A DNA stretch of 64,000 bases from UBA11855 sp035297385 (GCA_035297385.1 DATGZD010000019.1:1-64000), one strand, 5' to 3'; numbered from the stretch's first letter, positions 1 to 9,451 are shown. Notes: generated from the letters alone by a model not told the origin. Program-made: numbers and translations.

Positions 1-1
1 T

Positions 2-1051
2 AAAGAAAACAGAGTACACTATGGCTTTAACCTTAATAATGGTCAATATATGTGGGCAACTGAACCACAAAAATTCCAAGATGCTTGGAGTGATACTGTT
101 TCGTTGACTTTTGGTCCAGACAGAATCTTTGCTTATGGACAACTCATCTCAGCAACAGTAGGTGGAACAGTCTACGCTTATAACGGCACCACAGGTAAAC
201 TACTTTGGACATACAATGCAACTGATCCATACCATGAATCTTATCTTGGTAATGATTGGTGGGTAGTACCAGTCGCAGTTACCGACGGCAAAATCTATAT
301 TGGTTCAATGGAACATTCACCATTAGATCCTAAACCAAGAGGAGCACCCTTCATATGCTTAAATGCAACTACTGGTGCAGAAATTTGGCGTGCTGATGGA
401 TTATTCCGTCAAACTCGTTGGGGTGGACGTGGTCTTATTGGTGATAGTATCATTACAACAATGGATACGTATGATCAACAAGTATATGGTATAGGTAAAG
501 GACCAACATCAACTACTGTCACAGCTTCTGGTTTAGCAGCAGCCTTTGGTCAACCAATCGTTATACAAGGTACAGTCCTTGATATATCGCCTGGTACACA
601 GCAAGATAATGCTAAACTACGCTTTCCAAATGGTGTTGCAGCAGTCTCTGATGCTAATCAAAGTGAATGGATGCTTTATGTCTATAAACAATTCCAGCAA
701 CCACAAAATATCTTAGGTGTACCCGTTAGTATTGATGCTGTTGATCCAAACAATAATTATGTACATTTAGGTGATACAACAACTGATGCAAGTGGAACAT
801 TCAGTTTCATGTTTACACCATCAGCTGCCGGCAAGTACACAGTCTACGCTACATTCGCAGGTTCTAAAGCTTACTATGGTTCATATGCTCAAGCAGCATT
901 AGGTGTACAAGAAAAACCAGCACAACCAGTAGTTGAACCACAACCAACATCATTAGTTGAACAATACTTTATACCCGCAATAGTAGGCATAATTGTTGCT
1001 ATCATAGTAGTCGGTGCAATAGCAATATTAGTGCTTAAAAGACGACCATAA
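2..1051 (+). CDS. Secreted, membrane-anchored PQQ-like beta-propeller protein (5' partial)
   Basis: Only the last ~350 residues are present: the reading frame is open to base 2 and matches the interior of the complete paralog that follows, so roughly 520 residues lie off the left edge. Visible are propeller-type strands (AYNGTTGKLLWTY, CLNATTGAEIW) typical of PQQ-like/WD-like blades, then an Ig-like domain (ISPGTQQDNAKLRF to AGKYTVYATFAG), a Pro/Gln-rich linker and a C-terminal hydrophobic helix ending LKRRP, which anchors the protein with the bulk outside. The fold resembles PQQ-dependent enzymes, but nothing here shows that a cofactor is bound; a surface binding or structural role is as likely. 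It is followed directionally by a near-identical architecture, so the pair is a tandem duplication. Confidence 0.85.
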   Translation, partial: KENRVHYGFNLNNGQYMWATEPQKFQDAWSDTVSLTFGPDRIFAYGQLISATVGGTVYAYNGTTGKLLWTYNATDPYHESYLGNDWWVVPVAVTDGKIYIGSMEHSPLDPKPRGAPFICLNATTGAEIWRADGLFRQTRWGGRGLIGDSIITTMDTYDQQVYGIGKGPTSTTVTASGLAAAFGQPIVIQGTVLDISPGTQQDNAKLRFPNGVAAVSDANQSEWMLYVYKQFQQPQNILGVPVSIDAVDPNNNYVHLGDTTTDASGTFSFMFTPSAAGKYTVYATFAGSKAYYGSYAQAALGVQEKPAQPVVEPQPTSLVEQYFIPAIVGIIVAIIVVGAIAILVLKRRP

Positions 1052-1075
1052 ACATATAAGTCAACAACCAAACCA

Positions 1076-1092
1076 CTTTCTTTCTTTCTTTA
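1076..1092 (+). terminator. Pyrimidine-rich archaeal-type terminator
   Basis: A run of CTTT units lies 25 bases after the stop of the first propeller gene. Archaeal termination commonly uses oligo-T tracts without a hairpin, and the next gene has its own leader, so termination here is plausible. No stem-loop is visible. Confidence 0.4.
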
Positions 1093-1272
1093 ATATTTGT
1101 TCAATATTTTGACAATTACTAATAAGAACCATAGTTCATAGTTTACTCGCAAAGTCAGCGCTTCAGGCTCTGAATTCACTAATTCTTTTCAATTAGAGTA
1201 TATTAGAGGAAACTTCCACAAATTTTAAATGGCTACTCCCACACCATACTGAAATTAGGAGGAAAAATTAGA

Positions 1273-3846
1273 GTGAAAACGCTAAAAAAATCTATGTCTT
1301 CAACTATTGCACTATTATTAATTGTTTCTATGACTATAACAATGCTTGCATTACCAAACGTTAATGCACAATCAACTATCAAATCTTATCCATTAATTGA
1401 TGTCATACCTAATCCATGTGGCATCAACCAAAGAGTCCTAGTAAACTATGGAGCTATAAACTACTTAAATGCTGAAGATGATGGCTGGAATGTTACAATA
1501 ACCGTCACGAAACCTGATGGTACAACTGATACATTAACTCCACCAAAAACTTGGTCCACAGGAAATGCTGGAGTGACTTATGTTCCGGATCAGCTTGGTA
1601 CATACTATTTCCAGACAAACTTCCCACAACAATGGTACAACTACACGTCACAAGGGAGGTTAATTTCAACCCTCTATTCAGCAGGACAAAGTGAAAAAAT
1701 ACCAGTTGTTGTACAGCAAGAAGCTCCCGCATCATATCCTTGGCAACCACTTCCATCTGAATATTGGACACGAACTGCTGACTCGCAGCTACAAGATTGG
1801 TATACAATAATGGGTAGCTGGTTGATTCCTACTCCAACCAACCTAAATAACTTATACGCTCCTTACAATGATGGTCCAGAAACTGCACATATTCTTTGGT
1901 CACAGCCTATCGGTGATATGATCGGTGGAATTGCAGGAGGCGATACAGGAAAGGCTGGCTACGAAACCGGAGACGCTTATGAAGGCAAATGGTCAGGCTC
2001 AATAATTATCGGTGGAATTCTCTATTATAATAAATTCATTAACAATAATCCACAACAAGCAGTTGTTGCAGTTGATTTACATACTGGCAAAACATTATGG
2101 GACAAGAATCTCGCGCCATACAATGCTACCAATTTCAGGATTGGCTTTGGTCAAACAATCTTCTGGTGGTCAAGGAACAATCGGGCTGTCTTCTCTTACT
2201 TCGTATGTACCAGTACTGCAATCCCTGCTGCGGGGACAACTTGGTATTATTTCGATGCTAAGACTGGCAACTTGCAGTTTAACATGACAAACGTGCCTTC
2301 GGGTACCAACTATTATGGTCCAAACGGTGAAATTCTAAAATACTCCTTGGTAAACTATGGCAACTCTTCCGTTCCAAACTGGCATCTGCTTCAATGGAAC
2401 TCAAGCTGGGTAGTAACTAATGGGAAGACCGGTATGCAAGAAAGTTGGGGCAGCCAAGTCCTTGGAGGCGCTGCGGGGGTAACTTACAATGCCACGGCTA
2501 GAGGATATGACCGGAACGTATCAGTACCAGGCATGAATGTAGCTAACGTAACTATGCCAAGCAATAGCATTTCAAGAGCTTTTATTGGCGACAAAATAAT
2601 TGGACAACGCGTAAGCCTGACTCAAGTTAACTTGTGGGCTATAAGCATTAATCCCTCAAACATGGGGACATTGCTGTACAACGCAAGTTGGACGCCACCA
2701 GCAGATTGGGTTGAAGGAAATGTGTCAGCAGGTACTGGCATGCAGAGTGGATTTGACTCCTGGAGTCAAGACTCTCAAGTTGCAGTCATTTGGATCAAAG
2801 AAACAAGAATGAGCTATGGCTTCAACCTCAACAACGGTCAGTACATGTGGGCTACAGAAAAGTCTCAATCTTTCCAAGATGCATGGGATGACTCACCTAC
2901 TTATACTCATATCATAGTCTATGGTGAATTGATATCAGCATCATGCAGTGGCATAGTCTATGCTTACAATGTTACAACAGGCAAACTAGTATGGACCTAC
3001 AATGCGACTGACCCCTACCATGAATCTTACATTAGCAACAATTGGTGGGCAGTGCCAGTCGTCGTAACAGATGGAAAGATCTATATTGGCACAATGGAGC
3101 ACTCTGCGCAAGAACCTAAACCACGAGGCGGACCATTCTACTGTCTCAATGCAACAACAGGTGAAGAAATATGGAGAATCGACGGTGCCTTCCGACAGAC
3201 ACGCTGGGGTGGACGTGGAATAATTGGTGATAGTATCATCGCAACAATGGATACGTATGACCAAAACATATATGCTATAGGCAAAGGGCCAACCACAATG
3301 ACAGTAACAGCACCAGATACTGCCGTTGCATTTGGCACACCCGTAGTTATAAAGGGTACAGTTATGGATATATCCCCTGGCGTAACACAAGATCAAGTAA
3401 AGTTCCGATTCGCGAACGGAGTTCCAGCAGTATCCGACGACAACATGAGTGAATGGATGCTCCACGTCTACAAACAATTCCAACAACCGAGCAATATTTT
3501 AGGTGTACCCGTTAGCATTGATGCGGTAGATTCAAACAATAACTACGTTCATTTAGGTGATACAACAACTGATGCAAGTGGAACATTCAAGCTTGTCTGT
3601 ACACCCGCAAGTAATGGCACATACACAATTTATGCTAGCTTTGCTGGATCTAAAGCATATTACGGGTCACATGCTGAAACCGCAATGGCTATTCAAAACG
3701 CTCCTGCTGAAGAAATAGTTACGCCACCTGTTGCTCAACCATCTATGGCTGATCAATACTTTATTCCTGCAGTAGTAGGCATAATCGCAGCCATCATTAT
3801 AGTTGGCGTCTTATTAGCAGTATTAATGCTTAGAAAACGTCAATAA
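1273..3846 (+). CDS. Secreted, membrane-anchored PQQ-like beta-propeller protein (complete)
   Basis: Complete 857-residue paralog of the preceding gene. GTG start is set by AGGAGG at 1257-1262, ten bases upstream. An N-terminal signal peptide (KTLKKSM, then a hydrophobic stretch ending NVNAQS) is followed by an Ig-like segment (about 35-150), beta-propeller repeats of the PQQ-like superfamily (about 190-670; repeated AVDLHTGKTLWD, CLNATTGEEIWR type strands), another Ig-like domain (about 690-810) and a C-terminal transmembrane helix ending MLRKRQ. Many N-x-S/T sequons fit an extracellular glycoprotein. Catalytic residues of alcohol or glucose dehydrogenases are not recognisable, so I call fold, not enzyme. 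A 40-base block in the last Ig domain is identical to the upstream paralog although the surrounding codons differ. Confidence 0.85.
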   Translation: MKTLKKSMSSTIALLLIVSMTITMLALPNVNAQSTIKSYPLIDVIPNPCGINQRVLVNYGAINYLNAEDDGWNVTITVTKPDGTTDTLTPPKTWSTGNAGVTYVPDQLGTYYFQTNFPQQWYNYTSQGRLISTLYSAGQSEKIPVVVQQEAPASYPWQPLPSEYWTRTADSQLQDWYTIMGSWLIPTPTNLNNLYAPYNDGPETAHILWSQPIGDMIGGIAGGDTGKAGYETGDAYEGKWSGSIIIGGILYYNKFINNNPQQAVVAVDLHTGKTLWDKNLAPYNATNFRIGFGQTIFWWSRNNRAVFSYFVCTSTAIPAAGTTWYYFDAKTGNLQFNMTNVPSGTNYYGPNGEILKYSLVNYGNSSVPNWHLLQWNSSWVVTNGKTGMQESWGSQVLGGAAGVTYNATARGYDRNVSVPGMNVANVTMPSNSISRAFIGDKIIGQRVSLTQVNLWAISINPSNMGTLLYNASWTPPADWVEGNVSAGTGMQSGFDSWSQDSQVAVIWIKETRMSYGFNLNNGQYMWATEKSQSFQDAWDDSPTYTHIIVYGELISASCSGIVYAYNVTTGKLVWTYNATDPYHESYISNNWWAVPVVVTDGKIYIGTMEHSAQEPKPRGGPFYCLNATTGEEIWRIDGAFRQTRWGGRGIIGDSIIATMDTYDQNIYAIGKGPTTMTVTAPDTAVAFGTPVVIKGTVMDISPGVTQDQVKFRFANGVPAVSDDNMSEWMLHVYKQFQQPSNILGVPVSIDAVDSNNNYVHLGDTTTDASGTFKLVCTPASNGTYTIYASFAGSKAYYGSHAETAMAIQNAPAEEIVTPPVAQPSMADQYFIPAVVGIIAAIIIVGVLLAVLMLRKRQ

Positions 3847-3860
3847 ACTCTTAAGAAACT

Positions 3861-3880
3861 TCCTTTTTCTTTTTCTGTTT
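3861..3880 (+). terminator. T-rich terminator after propeller gene
   Basis: Pyrimidine tract with TTTTT and TTTTTC runs starting 15 bases after the stop codon; typical archaeal oligo-T termination signal, no hairpin seen. Confidence 0.4.
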
Positions 3881-3946
3881 ACTTCTTATATAATTTAAGA
3901 AACATTTGACCAAGTTTCAGCAGACTTCCAAAGATTTGCCAGTAAT

Positions 3947-3997
3947 AGGAGGAAACAGGAAAAGATGTTTACACGGTCCAAACGTTTGAATCAATGA
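3947..3997 (+). other. Orphan ribosome binding site with a 10-codon remnant
   Basis: AGGAGG at 3947-3952 is followed by ATG at 3965, but the frame closes after ten codons at 3997. The preceding bases (ACTTCCAAAGATTT ... AGGAGGAAA) resemble the leader of the gene at 1273 (ACTTCCACAAATTT ... AGGAGGAAA). This looks like the leftover start of a third tandem propeller copy, its body lost; the convergent gene ends at the same place. It could also be a chance motif. Confidence 0.3.
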
Positions 3998-4628
3998 GTA
4001 TCCAGCTATACGTTAAGACTGCTTCTGGGTCATTGTATCGTTGAATATCCTGCAATTCAACTAGCATTCCAGTTATCTTATCGAAATGCACATACAAATA
4101 ATCTTCATACACTCGCGTTGGATTACTTGAATCGGGAAACTGGTTTTGTAAAGTCATAATATTTGTTTGCCTGTCACCAGACTTGTATGTTCTTACTTCT
4201 GTATCGTTAACGACATTACCATCTGTTCCTTGTGGATTGAGTAGCATATTCTTGGTTAAGTTTGCTGGATAGATTGCCCAGAATACTTTATTGTCATCAC
4301 CAGTCAATACGTTAACATAACCAGAGTTGTTTATTTCTGTCCCATTAGTAAAACGCCATGTAGCGTTGAATGAAACTGTTGGACCAGATACTGAAGTTAT
4401 TGTTACTCTAAACAATTCAGTATTGTTATATTCCGTTATAGCTGGCGGGAGAGTAACATTATCTTCGTTGATGCTTGAGATTGCTTTCAGATTGTAGGTA
4501 AACGTGTTACCTGCAACGACGCCTGTCACTGCTGATTCACTGGGTGGCGGTTGAGTTGCAAGAATTGCGGCTACGACTACAGATACTATAATTATCAGTA
4601 TTACAATTGTAATAATTAGTTTTTTCAT
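3969..4628 (-). CDS. Hypothetical membrane-anchored secreted protein
   Basis: Not assigned to a family. About 219 residues: MKKL followed by an Ile/Val-rich hydrophobic helix (residues 5-26) and a Pro-rich turn, then a beta-strand-rich, sequon-rich domain, consistent with an N-terminally anchored extracellular domain. No Cys in the mature part, so not a lipoprotein by motif. An ATG at 4628 directly follows a TTG in frame; I took ATG. It converges on the propeller genes and lies in a different transcription unit. The repeated Thr/Asn-rich strands resemble other archaeal surface proteins but there is no functional clue. Confidence 0.65.
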   Translation of the reverse strand: MKKLIITIVILIIIVSVVVAAILATQPPPSESAVTGVVAGNTFTYNLKAISSINEDNVTLPPAITEYNNTELFRVTITSVSGPTVSFNATWRFTNGTEINNSGYVNVLTGDDNKVFWAIYPANLTKNMLLNPQGTDGNVVNDTEVRTYKSGDRQTNIMTLQNQFPDSSNPTRVYEDYLYVHFDKITGMLVELQDIQRYNDPEAVLTYSWILIDSNVWTV

Positions 4629-4790
4629 CAACTAAACACGTTACTCCCAAGTATATAGCTGTTTTTCCAAAATTCTCATTAAACAAACCTTTACTGAGCT
4701 AAAACTCCTACATTCCTTCATTTTCTAGCAATTACTATGGAGTCTATAATTGAATATCTCAACTTTGTGAGTATTTCATAATTCAATTAG

Positions 4791-5318
4791 CTAAGTTTCT
4801 TTGGACTTCTGTTCTGTCATCAGCTTCACAAATCCTCTAATACTCGTAGCATCTCCATAAACAGTCAAATAACCATCCTCCTCAGCCTTAACCGAAAGCC
4901 CTGCTTCCTTAGCAAAATGTTCCAGTTTCTCTTGAGGTAAACTGACAATTGGCTTCACACGAATCCATTTCTGATCGCGTGGTAAACCAGGAACAAACCT
5001 ATTCCTCACTTCATGCATCTGTTTCGCTTGACTGCCATATGTATTAGAAGAAGATGTTTCCAATTTTTTAAGCCATTCATTGATTCGTTCGGATGGAAAT
5101 ATTTTCTGTGCCTCAGTAACCAAGTAGGCTTCCACAGTAGACAAGTATTGCTCAACTTTTAGTTTAGTCTCGTCCTGACATTCACCAGTATCAATGAGAT
5201 TGATTAGAGTCTTCGCTGCTCTTAGATCATTCATTATGTGTTCGGGTATGGCAAGATTTTTCTTTCTGAATTCTATGACGATTTCTTCCAGAATCTTCCA
5301 TGTCGTCAAATAACCCAA
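4791..5318 (-). CDS. DUF2096-like archaeal protein
   Basis: 175 residues, soluble. The N-terminal half is helical (WKILEEIVIEFRKK, then DLRAAKTLINL, which resembles archaeal DUF2096 proteins), followed by a linker and a C-terminal alpha/beta segment (VKPIVSLPQEKLEHFAKEAG ... DGYLTVYGDATSI). Function of the family is unknown. TTG start with GGAG eight bases upstream. The HTH regulator at 5364 lies just upstream on the same strand with a 45-base gap, so the two may be cotranscribed. Family assignment is from memory of the pattern and is moderate. Confidence 0.6.
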   Translation of the reverse strand: MGYLTTWKILEEIVIEFRKKNLAIPEHIMNDLRAAKTLINLIDTGECQDETKLKVEQYLSTVEAYLVTEAQKIFPSERINEWLKKLETSSSNTYGSQAKQMHEVRNRFVPGLPRDQKWIRVKPIVSLPQEKLEHFAKEAGLSVKAEEDGYLTVYGDATSIRGFVKLMTEQKSKET

Positions 5319-5363
5319 GTTTACTGCTCCACTAGTGAATTACTTTATTACGTTCTAACAAAG

Positions 5364-5798
5364 CTATAAGTCTGGTTGATTAAAGCTACCTTTCAATTCA
5401 TCATTCATAACTTTAGGTTCTAAGTCTTTACAGAAATTACAGTTAGCAATGTCCACAGTTGAGTCTAAATCCTTGTGAATCTTACACAGGTATCCTTTAG
5501 AACGTAGAGTCTTACAAACAGAACAGAACCATTCCACATGCGCTCTTGTATCTAATACATTATTTGCCAAAAGCTCCGCTTGTTTCGACACCGCCACTGA
5601 TATATCTGGATCGCTCCACAAATCAAGGGAGTTGCCACGAAGTTTTTTCTGATATAAGCTTACAGCAGGCTGACTTACTCCTATAAGCTTCGCTGCTTCA
5701 GCTTGATTCAAACTATGTTTATTTACAAGTTCAGTTGCCACCATAGCGCGAACAGAGGGCAATGCACATTTAACCGCAACTTCACAGGGAGTTAACAA
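5364..5798 (-). CDS. HTH transcriptional regulator, COG2522-like, with Cys-rich tail
   Basis: 144 residues. An N-terminal helix-turn-helix (about 25-55: LNQAEAAKLIGVSQPAVSLY) of the Xre/Cro type follows the opening TPCEVAVKCALPSVRA, the pattern of small archaeal predicted regulators (COG2522). The C-terminal half carries CSVC, a lone Cys, then CNFC; these can bind zinc or an Fe-S cluster, giving a plausible metal- or redox-sensing domain. TTG start; no strong ribosome binding site. It is divergent from the DUF438 gene at 6021, so the ~220-base intergenic region probably holds both promoters. Target genes are unknown. Confidence 0.7.
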   Translation of the reverse strand: MLTPCEVAVKCALPSVRAMVATELVNKHSLNQAEAAKLIGVSQPAVSLYQKKLRGNSLDLWSDPDISVAVSKQAELLANNVLDTRAHVEWFCSVCKTLRSKGYLCKIHKDLDSTVDIANCNFCKDLEPKVMNDELKGSFNQPDL

Positions 5799-6020
5799 TT
5801 CACAGCCGTCCGCTCAACGTTTATCTCCGTAAGTTATAAATAAGCTTTATTACTATCGTCATCGTCGACATAGTAAATCTCTGTATAGAAGAAAGGCACA
5901 CTTTCCAGCAGCTAACTAAATTAGTCAAATACTGTCTAACTAAAAGCATAATGCTTAATCGGCACCAATAATTTACAGTAACAAAATTATCCTAAAAGCG
6001 ATTTGAGGAGAGCAAGGATT

Positions 6021-7235
6021 TTGTCTGAAGATAAGAAAGCTCAAATAAAAGAAGCAATCAGGCAACTTCATGCTGGAGTCCCACCAGAACAAGTCAAAGA
6101 GAAATTTCGTAACGTCCTAGAAAATACAGACTCGTTACAAATAGCCAAAATTGAGGAAGAACTTGGCCAAGAAGGCATGAAACGTGAAGAAATGCGAAAA
6201 CTTTGCGATGTTCATATGGAAATATTCAAGGAGCAATTAGAAAAACAAACGCCTAAAATGAAACTTAGCCAACCAATTGCTATTCTTATGGAAGAACACA
6301 AAATTATGCTTCAGATGGCAGAGAAACTAACTTCATTAGCAACCAAAATCCTAAAAGTTTCAGATATACATTACATAACAGAAGAAATTCATCAAGTTGA
6401 ACATGTCAATGAAGACTTTGCAGATGCTGAGAAACATTATGTTCGTGAAGAGAATGTTCTGTTTCCAATTTTAGAAAAACATGGTATAACGGAACCGCCT
6501 GCTATCATGTGGATGGAACATGATCAAATACGTGAACACAAAAAACAACTTCAAAAACTCATGACAAATTTGGAGAAAATTGGTGTTGAAAATTTTAAGC
6601 AGCAACTCTGGGAGACTGCTAAGTCGTTAGCAACGTTGCTCCAGAATCATTTCTATAAAGAGAATAATATCCTTTATCCTGCAGCTATGAGTGTGATTAG
6701 CGAACAAGAATGGGTAGATGTCCGCAAAGAATTTGATGAAATTGGCTACTGTTGCTTTACACCATCTGAATTGATCACTCCAGCAAAGACAAAAGAAACA
6801 ACAACTCTCAGTGTTGCTGCTGTCGCTGGTGCTTTGCAGCTTGATACAGGAAGTTTAACTAACGAACAGTTGGAAGCCTTGCTTAATACTCTACCAATTG
6901 AAATTACTTTCATAGACGCCGAGGATACGGTGTGTTATTTCAATAAACCCAAACAAGTAATCTTTGTTCGCACTAAAGCTATCGTAGGACGAAAAGTTCA
7001 GAAATGTCATCCAGAAAAAAGCTTATCGACAGTTATTCGAATCGTAGAATCTTTTAAGACAGGAAAGAAGGATATAGCCGAGTTCTGGATAAACCTCAAT
7101 GCTCGATTGATTCATGTTAGATTCTTTGCAGTACGTAGTAACAGAAAATATTTGGGAGCAGTCGAGGTAGTACAAGATGTTACCGACATCAAAGAATTGG
7201 AAGGTGAAAGACGTCTGTTAGACTGGACAGACTAA
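6021..7235 (+). CDS. DUF438 / hemerythrin / PAS domain protein
   Basis: About 404 residues. N-terminal DUF438 (KKAQIKEAIRQLHAG, about 1-70), a hemerythrin-like HHE domain (about 80-230) with the expected His/Glu pattern (EEHKIML, HYVREENVLFP, MEHDQIREH, HFYKENNILYP) and a C-terminal PAS-type domain (about 285-400). Hemerythrin sites bind a di-iron centre that can sense or carry oxygen or NO, and PAS suggests signalling. I place the start at TTG 6021 because GAGGAG lies at 6005-6010 with correct spacing; TTG at 6003 is also open but overlaps that site. Thirty-one bases before the MBL-rhodanese gene, likely one operon for oxygen/sulfur stress. Confidence 0.85.
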   Translation: MSEDKKAQIKEAIRQLHAGVPPEQVKEKFRNVLENTDSLQIAKIEEELGQEGMKREEMRKLCDVHMEIFKEQLEKQTPKMKLSQPIAILMEEHKIMLQMAEKLTSLATKILKVSDIHYITEEIHQVEHVNEDFADAEKHYVREENVLFPILEKHGITEPPAIMWMEHDQIREHKKQLQKLMTNLEKIGVENFKQQLWETAKSLATLLQNHFYKENNILYPAAMSVISEQEWVDVRKEFDEIGYCCFTPSELITPAKTKETTTLSVAAVAGALQLDTGSLTNEQLEALLNTLPIEITFIDAEDTVCYFNKPKQVIFVRTKAIVGRKVQKCHPEKSLSTVIRIVESFKTGKKDIAEFWINLNARLIHVRFFAVRSNRKYLGAVEVVQDVTDIKELEGERRLLDWTD

Positions 7236-7266
7236 ACTTCCTATATACAAGGACGGAGATTGAAAC

Positions 7267-8643
7267 ATGAAACTTAAAACCATTAAGTCTGAAGGTTTAG
7301 CTCACAATAGCTACTATTTATCTGATGAAGGCGAAGCAGTTGTAATCGACCCACGACGTGATTGCGAAATCTATACGAGATTAGCTGACAAAGAGTGTGC
7401 AAAAATCAAGTATATTCTTGAGACACATCGCAATGAAGATTACGTTATTGGTTCATTGGAACTACAGAATCTAACTGAAGCTGAAATCGGTCATAGCAAC
7501 GCGTTACCTTTCAAATACGGTGAACAAAAACTCAAAGACGAAGATACTCTCAATATTGGCAACGTCAAAATCAAAGCCTTGTATACTCCTGGTCATACAG
7601 ACGAATCATTATGTTACGCAGTCTATGGACCGGAAAATAGCAAAGAAGTAGCTGTTGTTTTCACAGGTGATACACTCTTTGCGGGTTCAGTTGGGCGTAC
7701 AGATCTTTATGGCAAAGACTGCCAAAGAAAACAAGCAAGAAAGCTGTACCATAGCTTACGTGAAAAGCTGTTACCGCTTGGTGATTCTGCTATAATTTAT
7801 CCTGCTCATGGTGCAGGAAGCATTTGTGGTGGAAATATAGGGTCTATGGAGCCTAGCACTATAGGTTATGAGAAGAAGACTAATCCTTACTTATCGCTTG
7901 ATGAAAATAATTTTGTAAAACGCTCAGAGAGTGAAATCTTAGTCGTTCCGCATTATTTTAAGAAAATGGAACAGTATAACCTTGAAGGTCCTCCATTATT
8001 AAGTGAATTAGCATCTCCAAGACCTATGAATTTATCTGATTTTGAAGGTCACATGAAATTATCTAATATGCTTGTTGTTGACACAAGAAATGCTTATGCT
8101 TTTGCGGGTTCGCATATTCCTTGTTCCTTAAGCTTATGGGTGGAAGGAACCAGCACTTATCCTGGTTGGGTCGTGCCTGTTGATCAATATATTATTTTTG
8201 TTTTGGAGAGACTCAATGACATTGGTAGAGTTGTCGCTCATTTCCAACGGTTGGGCTTCGATAACATGTGCGGTTATCTCTGTCCAGGCATGAATGAATG
8301 GCAAGAAGCAGGCAAACCAATTGCTGGTCTCAAAACGATGTCCGCTCTACAACTCAAATCTGCGTTAGCCAATAAAGAAGTAACCTTGGTTGATGTTCGT
8401 CAACCTCACGAATGGAAGGAAGGTTATATTGAGGGCGCTGAAAGAATCAATTTTGGAGAGCTTGAAGAGAAATCTAATTCATTGCCTAAGAGAAGACCTA
8501 TTGCAGTCATATGCTCTGCTGGTAACCGTTCCAGTATAGGCGCAAGCATACTTGGGCGGAAAGGTTTCAAAGAAATATACAATATACTAGGTGGTATGAC
8601 CGCATGGCAAACGCTTGGTTATCCAATTAAGAAAGAACAATAA
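7267..8643 (+). CDS. MBL-fold hydrolase fused to two rhodanese domains
   Basis: 458 residues. N-terminal metallo-beta-lactamase domain (1-~235) like persulfide dioxygenases, then a degenerate rhodanese (about 255-350) and an active-looking rhodanese (about 355-455) with nucleophile loop CSAGNRS. The metal motif is altered: where persulfide dioxygenases have THxHxDH this protein has THRNEDY, losing two His, while the later ligands in YTPGHTDES, FTGDTLF and IYPAHG remain. Such a variant subfamily exists in anaerobes; activity is uncertain. The first rhodanese lacks a Cys loop. Likely role is persulfide/thiosulfate sulfur handling or detoxification. Ribosome binding site GGAGAT just before the ATG; downstream of and probably cotranscribed with the DUF438 protein. 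Confidence 0.85.
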   Translation: MKLKTIKSEGLAHNSYYLSDEGEAVVIDPRRDCEIYTRLADKECAKIKYILETHRNEDYVIGSLELQNLTEAEIGHSNALPFKYGEQKLKDEDTLNIGNVKIKALYTPGHTDESLCYAVYGPENSKEVAVVFTGDTLFAGSVGRTDLYGKDCQRKQARKLYHSLREKLLPLGDSAIIYPAHGAGSICGGNIGSMEPSTIGYEKKTNPYLSLDENNFVKRSESEILVVPHYFKKMEQYNLEGPPLLSELASPRPMNLSDFEGHMKLSNMLVVDTRNAYAFAGSHIPCSLSLWVEGTSTYPGWVVPVDQYIIFVLERLNDIGRVVAHFQRLGFDNMCGYLCPGMNEWQEAGKPIAGLKTMSALQLKSALANKEVTLVDVRQPHEWKEGYIEGAERINFGELEEKSNSLPKRRPIAVICSAGNRSSIGASILGRKGFKEIYNILGGMTAWQTLGYPIKKEQ

Positions 8644-8768
8644 ATTATCAACATATCTCTACAGAGAGCGTTAAATTATTAAGAAGGCGCAACCCAGGCA
8701 AATCATATATTATAGGACGTATCATGGAACTTTATGTCAAGAAAAAAGGAAGAATTAAGAAATTTGGT

Positions 8769-9272
8769 TTATGCTGGTTTGAAGAATTTTTCTTTGGGTG
8801 CTCCGCAAATTGAACATTTTTCTGGCGGTGAATTCTCGACGGTATGTCCACAAACACTACAGACGTAATAGTCGACCTTTTCAAGTTCTTTTTGATTTTT
8901 CATCGCATCTATGGCTTTTTGAAAAAGGTTAGCATGAACTTGCTCCACTTTGTTAGCTACATCAAAACTCCATGCTGCTTGCTTTATGTTCTCTTTGTTA
9001 GCTTCAGCTAGGAAATCTGGGTACATTTTCTTGTACTCATAGGTCTCACCCATGTTTGCAGTAAGCAGGTTATCCAATGTTGATTTTACTTGCCCTGTTA
9101 TCCTTACGTGATTTAACGCATGTATAGTTTCTGCTTCTGCTGCAGCTTTGAACAATTTAGCCGCCTGTGTGTTGCCTTCTTCCTCCGCTTTTTTTGCAAA
9201 AGCTAAATACAATCGATTCGCTTGTGATTCGCCTGCAAATGCAGCTTTTAGATTTTCGTCTGTCTTTGTCAA
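8769..9272 (-). CDS. Rubrerythrin
   Basis: 167 residues from TTG 9272. Ferritin-like di-iron domain (about 5-130) with E-x6-Y, EAETIHALNH and the second Glu/His helix (VANKVEQVHANLF), then a C-terminal rubredoxin-like [Fe(SCys)4] site, CSVCGH and CSICGAP. Rubrerythrins reduce hydrogen peroxide to water in anaerobes, receiving electrons from rubredoxin or related donors; cytoplasmic. The longer frame to 9338 adds 22 residues that do not fit the family; GAGGT sits eight bases before TTG 9272, and TKTDENLKAAFAGES is the family's usual beginning. It is divergent from superoxide dismutase, pairing superoxide and peroxide removal from a shared intergenic region. Confidence 0.92.
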   Translation of the reverse strand: MTKTDENLKAAFAGESQANRLYLAFAKKAEEEGNTQAAKLFKAAAEAETIHALNHVRITGQVKSTLDNLLTANMGETYEYKKMYPDFLAEANKENIKQAAWSFDVANKVEQVHANLFQKAIDAMKNQKELEKVDYYVCSVCGHTVENSPPEKCSICGAPKEKFFKPA

Positions 9273-9451
9273 ATCAACCAACCTCTGAAAACAATACTTC
9301 AAATAGGTTAGTAATAAGGTGTTTGTCAGTTCGACCACCTGTAATAGAGGTTTATAATCTTCTTAGACAACAACCATCGCGGAAATCGTGGATGGTAAAG
9401 TATATTAGTGGTGTTTTCTTCTGAAACGTCAGAAATTTTAGGTGAGTTAGA

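Noticed and set aside
2..3846. PQQ-dependent dehydrogenase function for the tandem propellers
   Set aside because: Propeller fold is visible but catalytic and calcium-binding residues are not recognisable.
8724..8813. 29-codon plus-strand frame at the rubrerythrin 3' end
   Set aside because: Mostly the antisense of the rubrerythrin tail; weak AGGA only.
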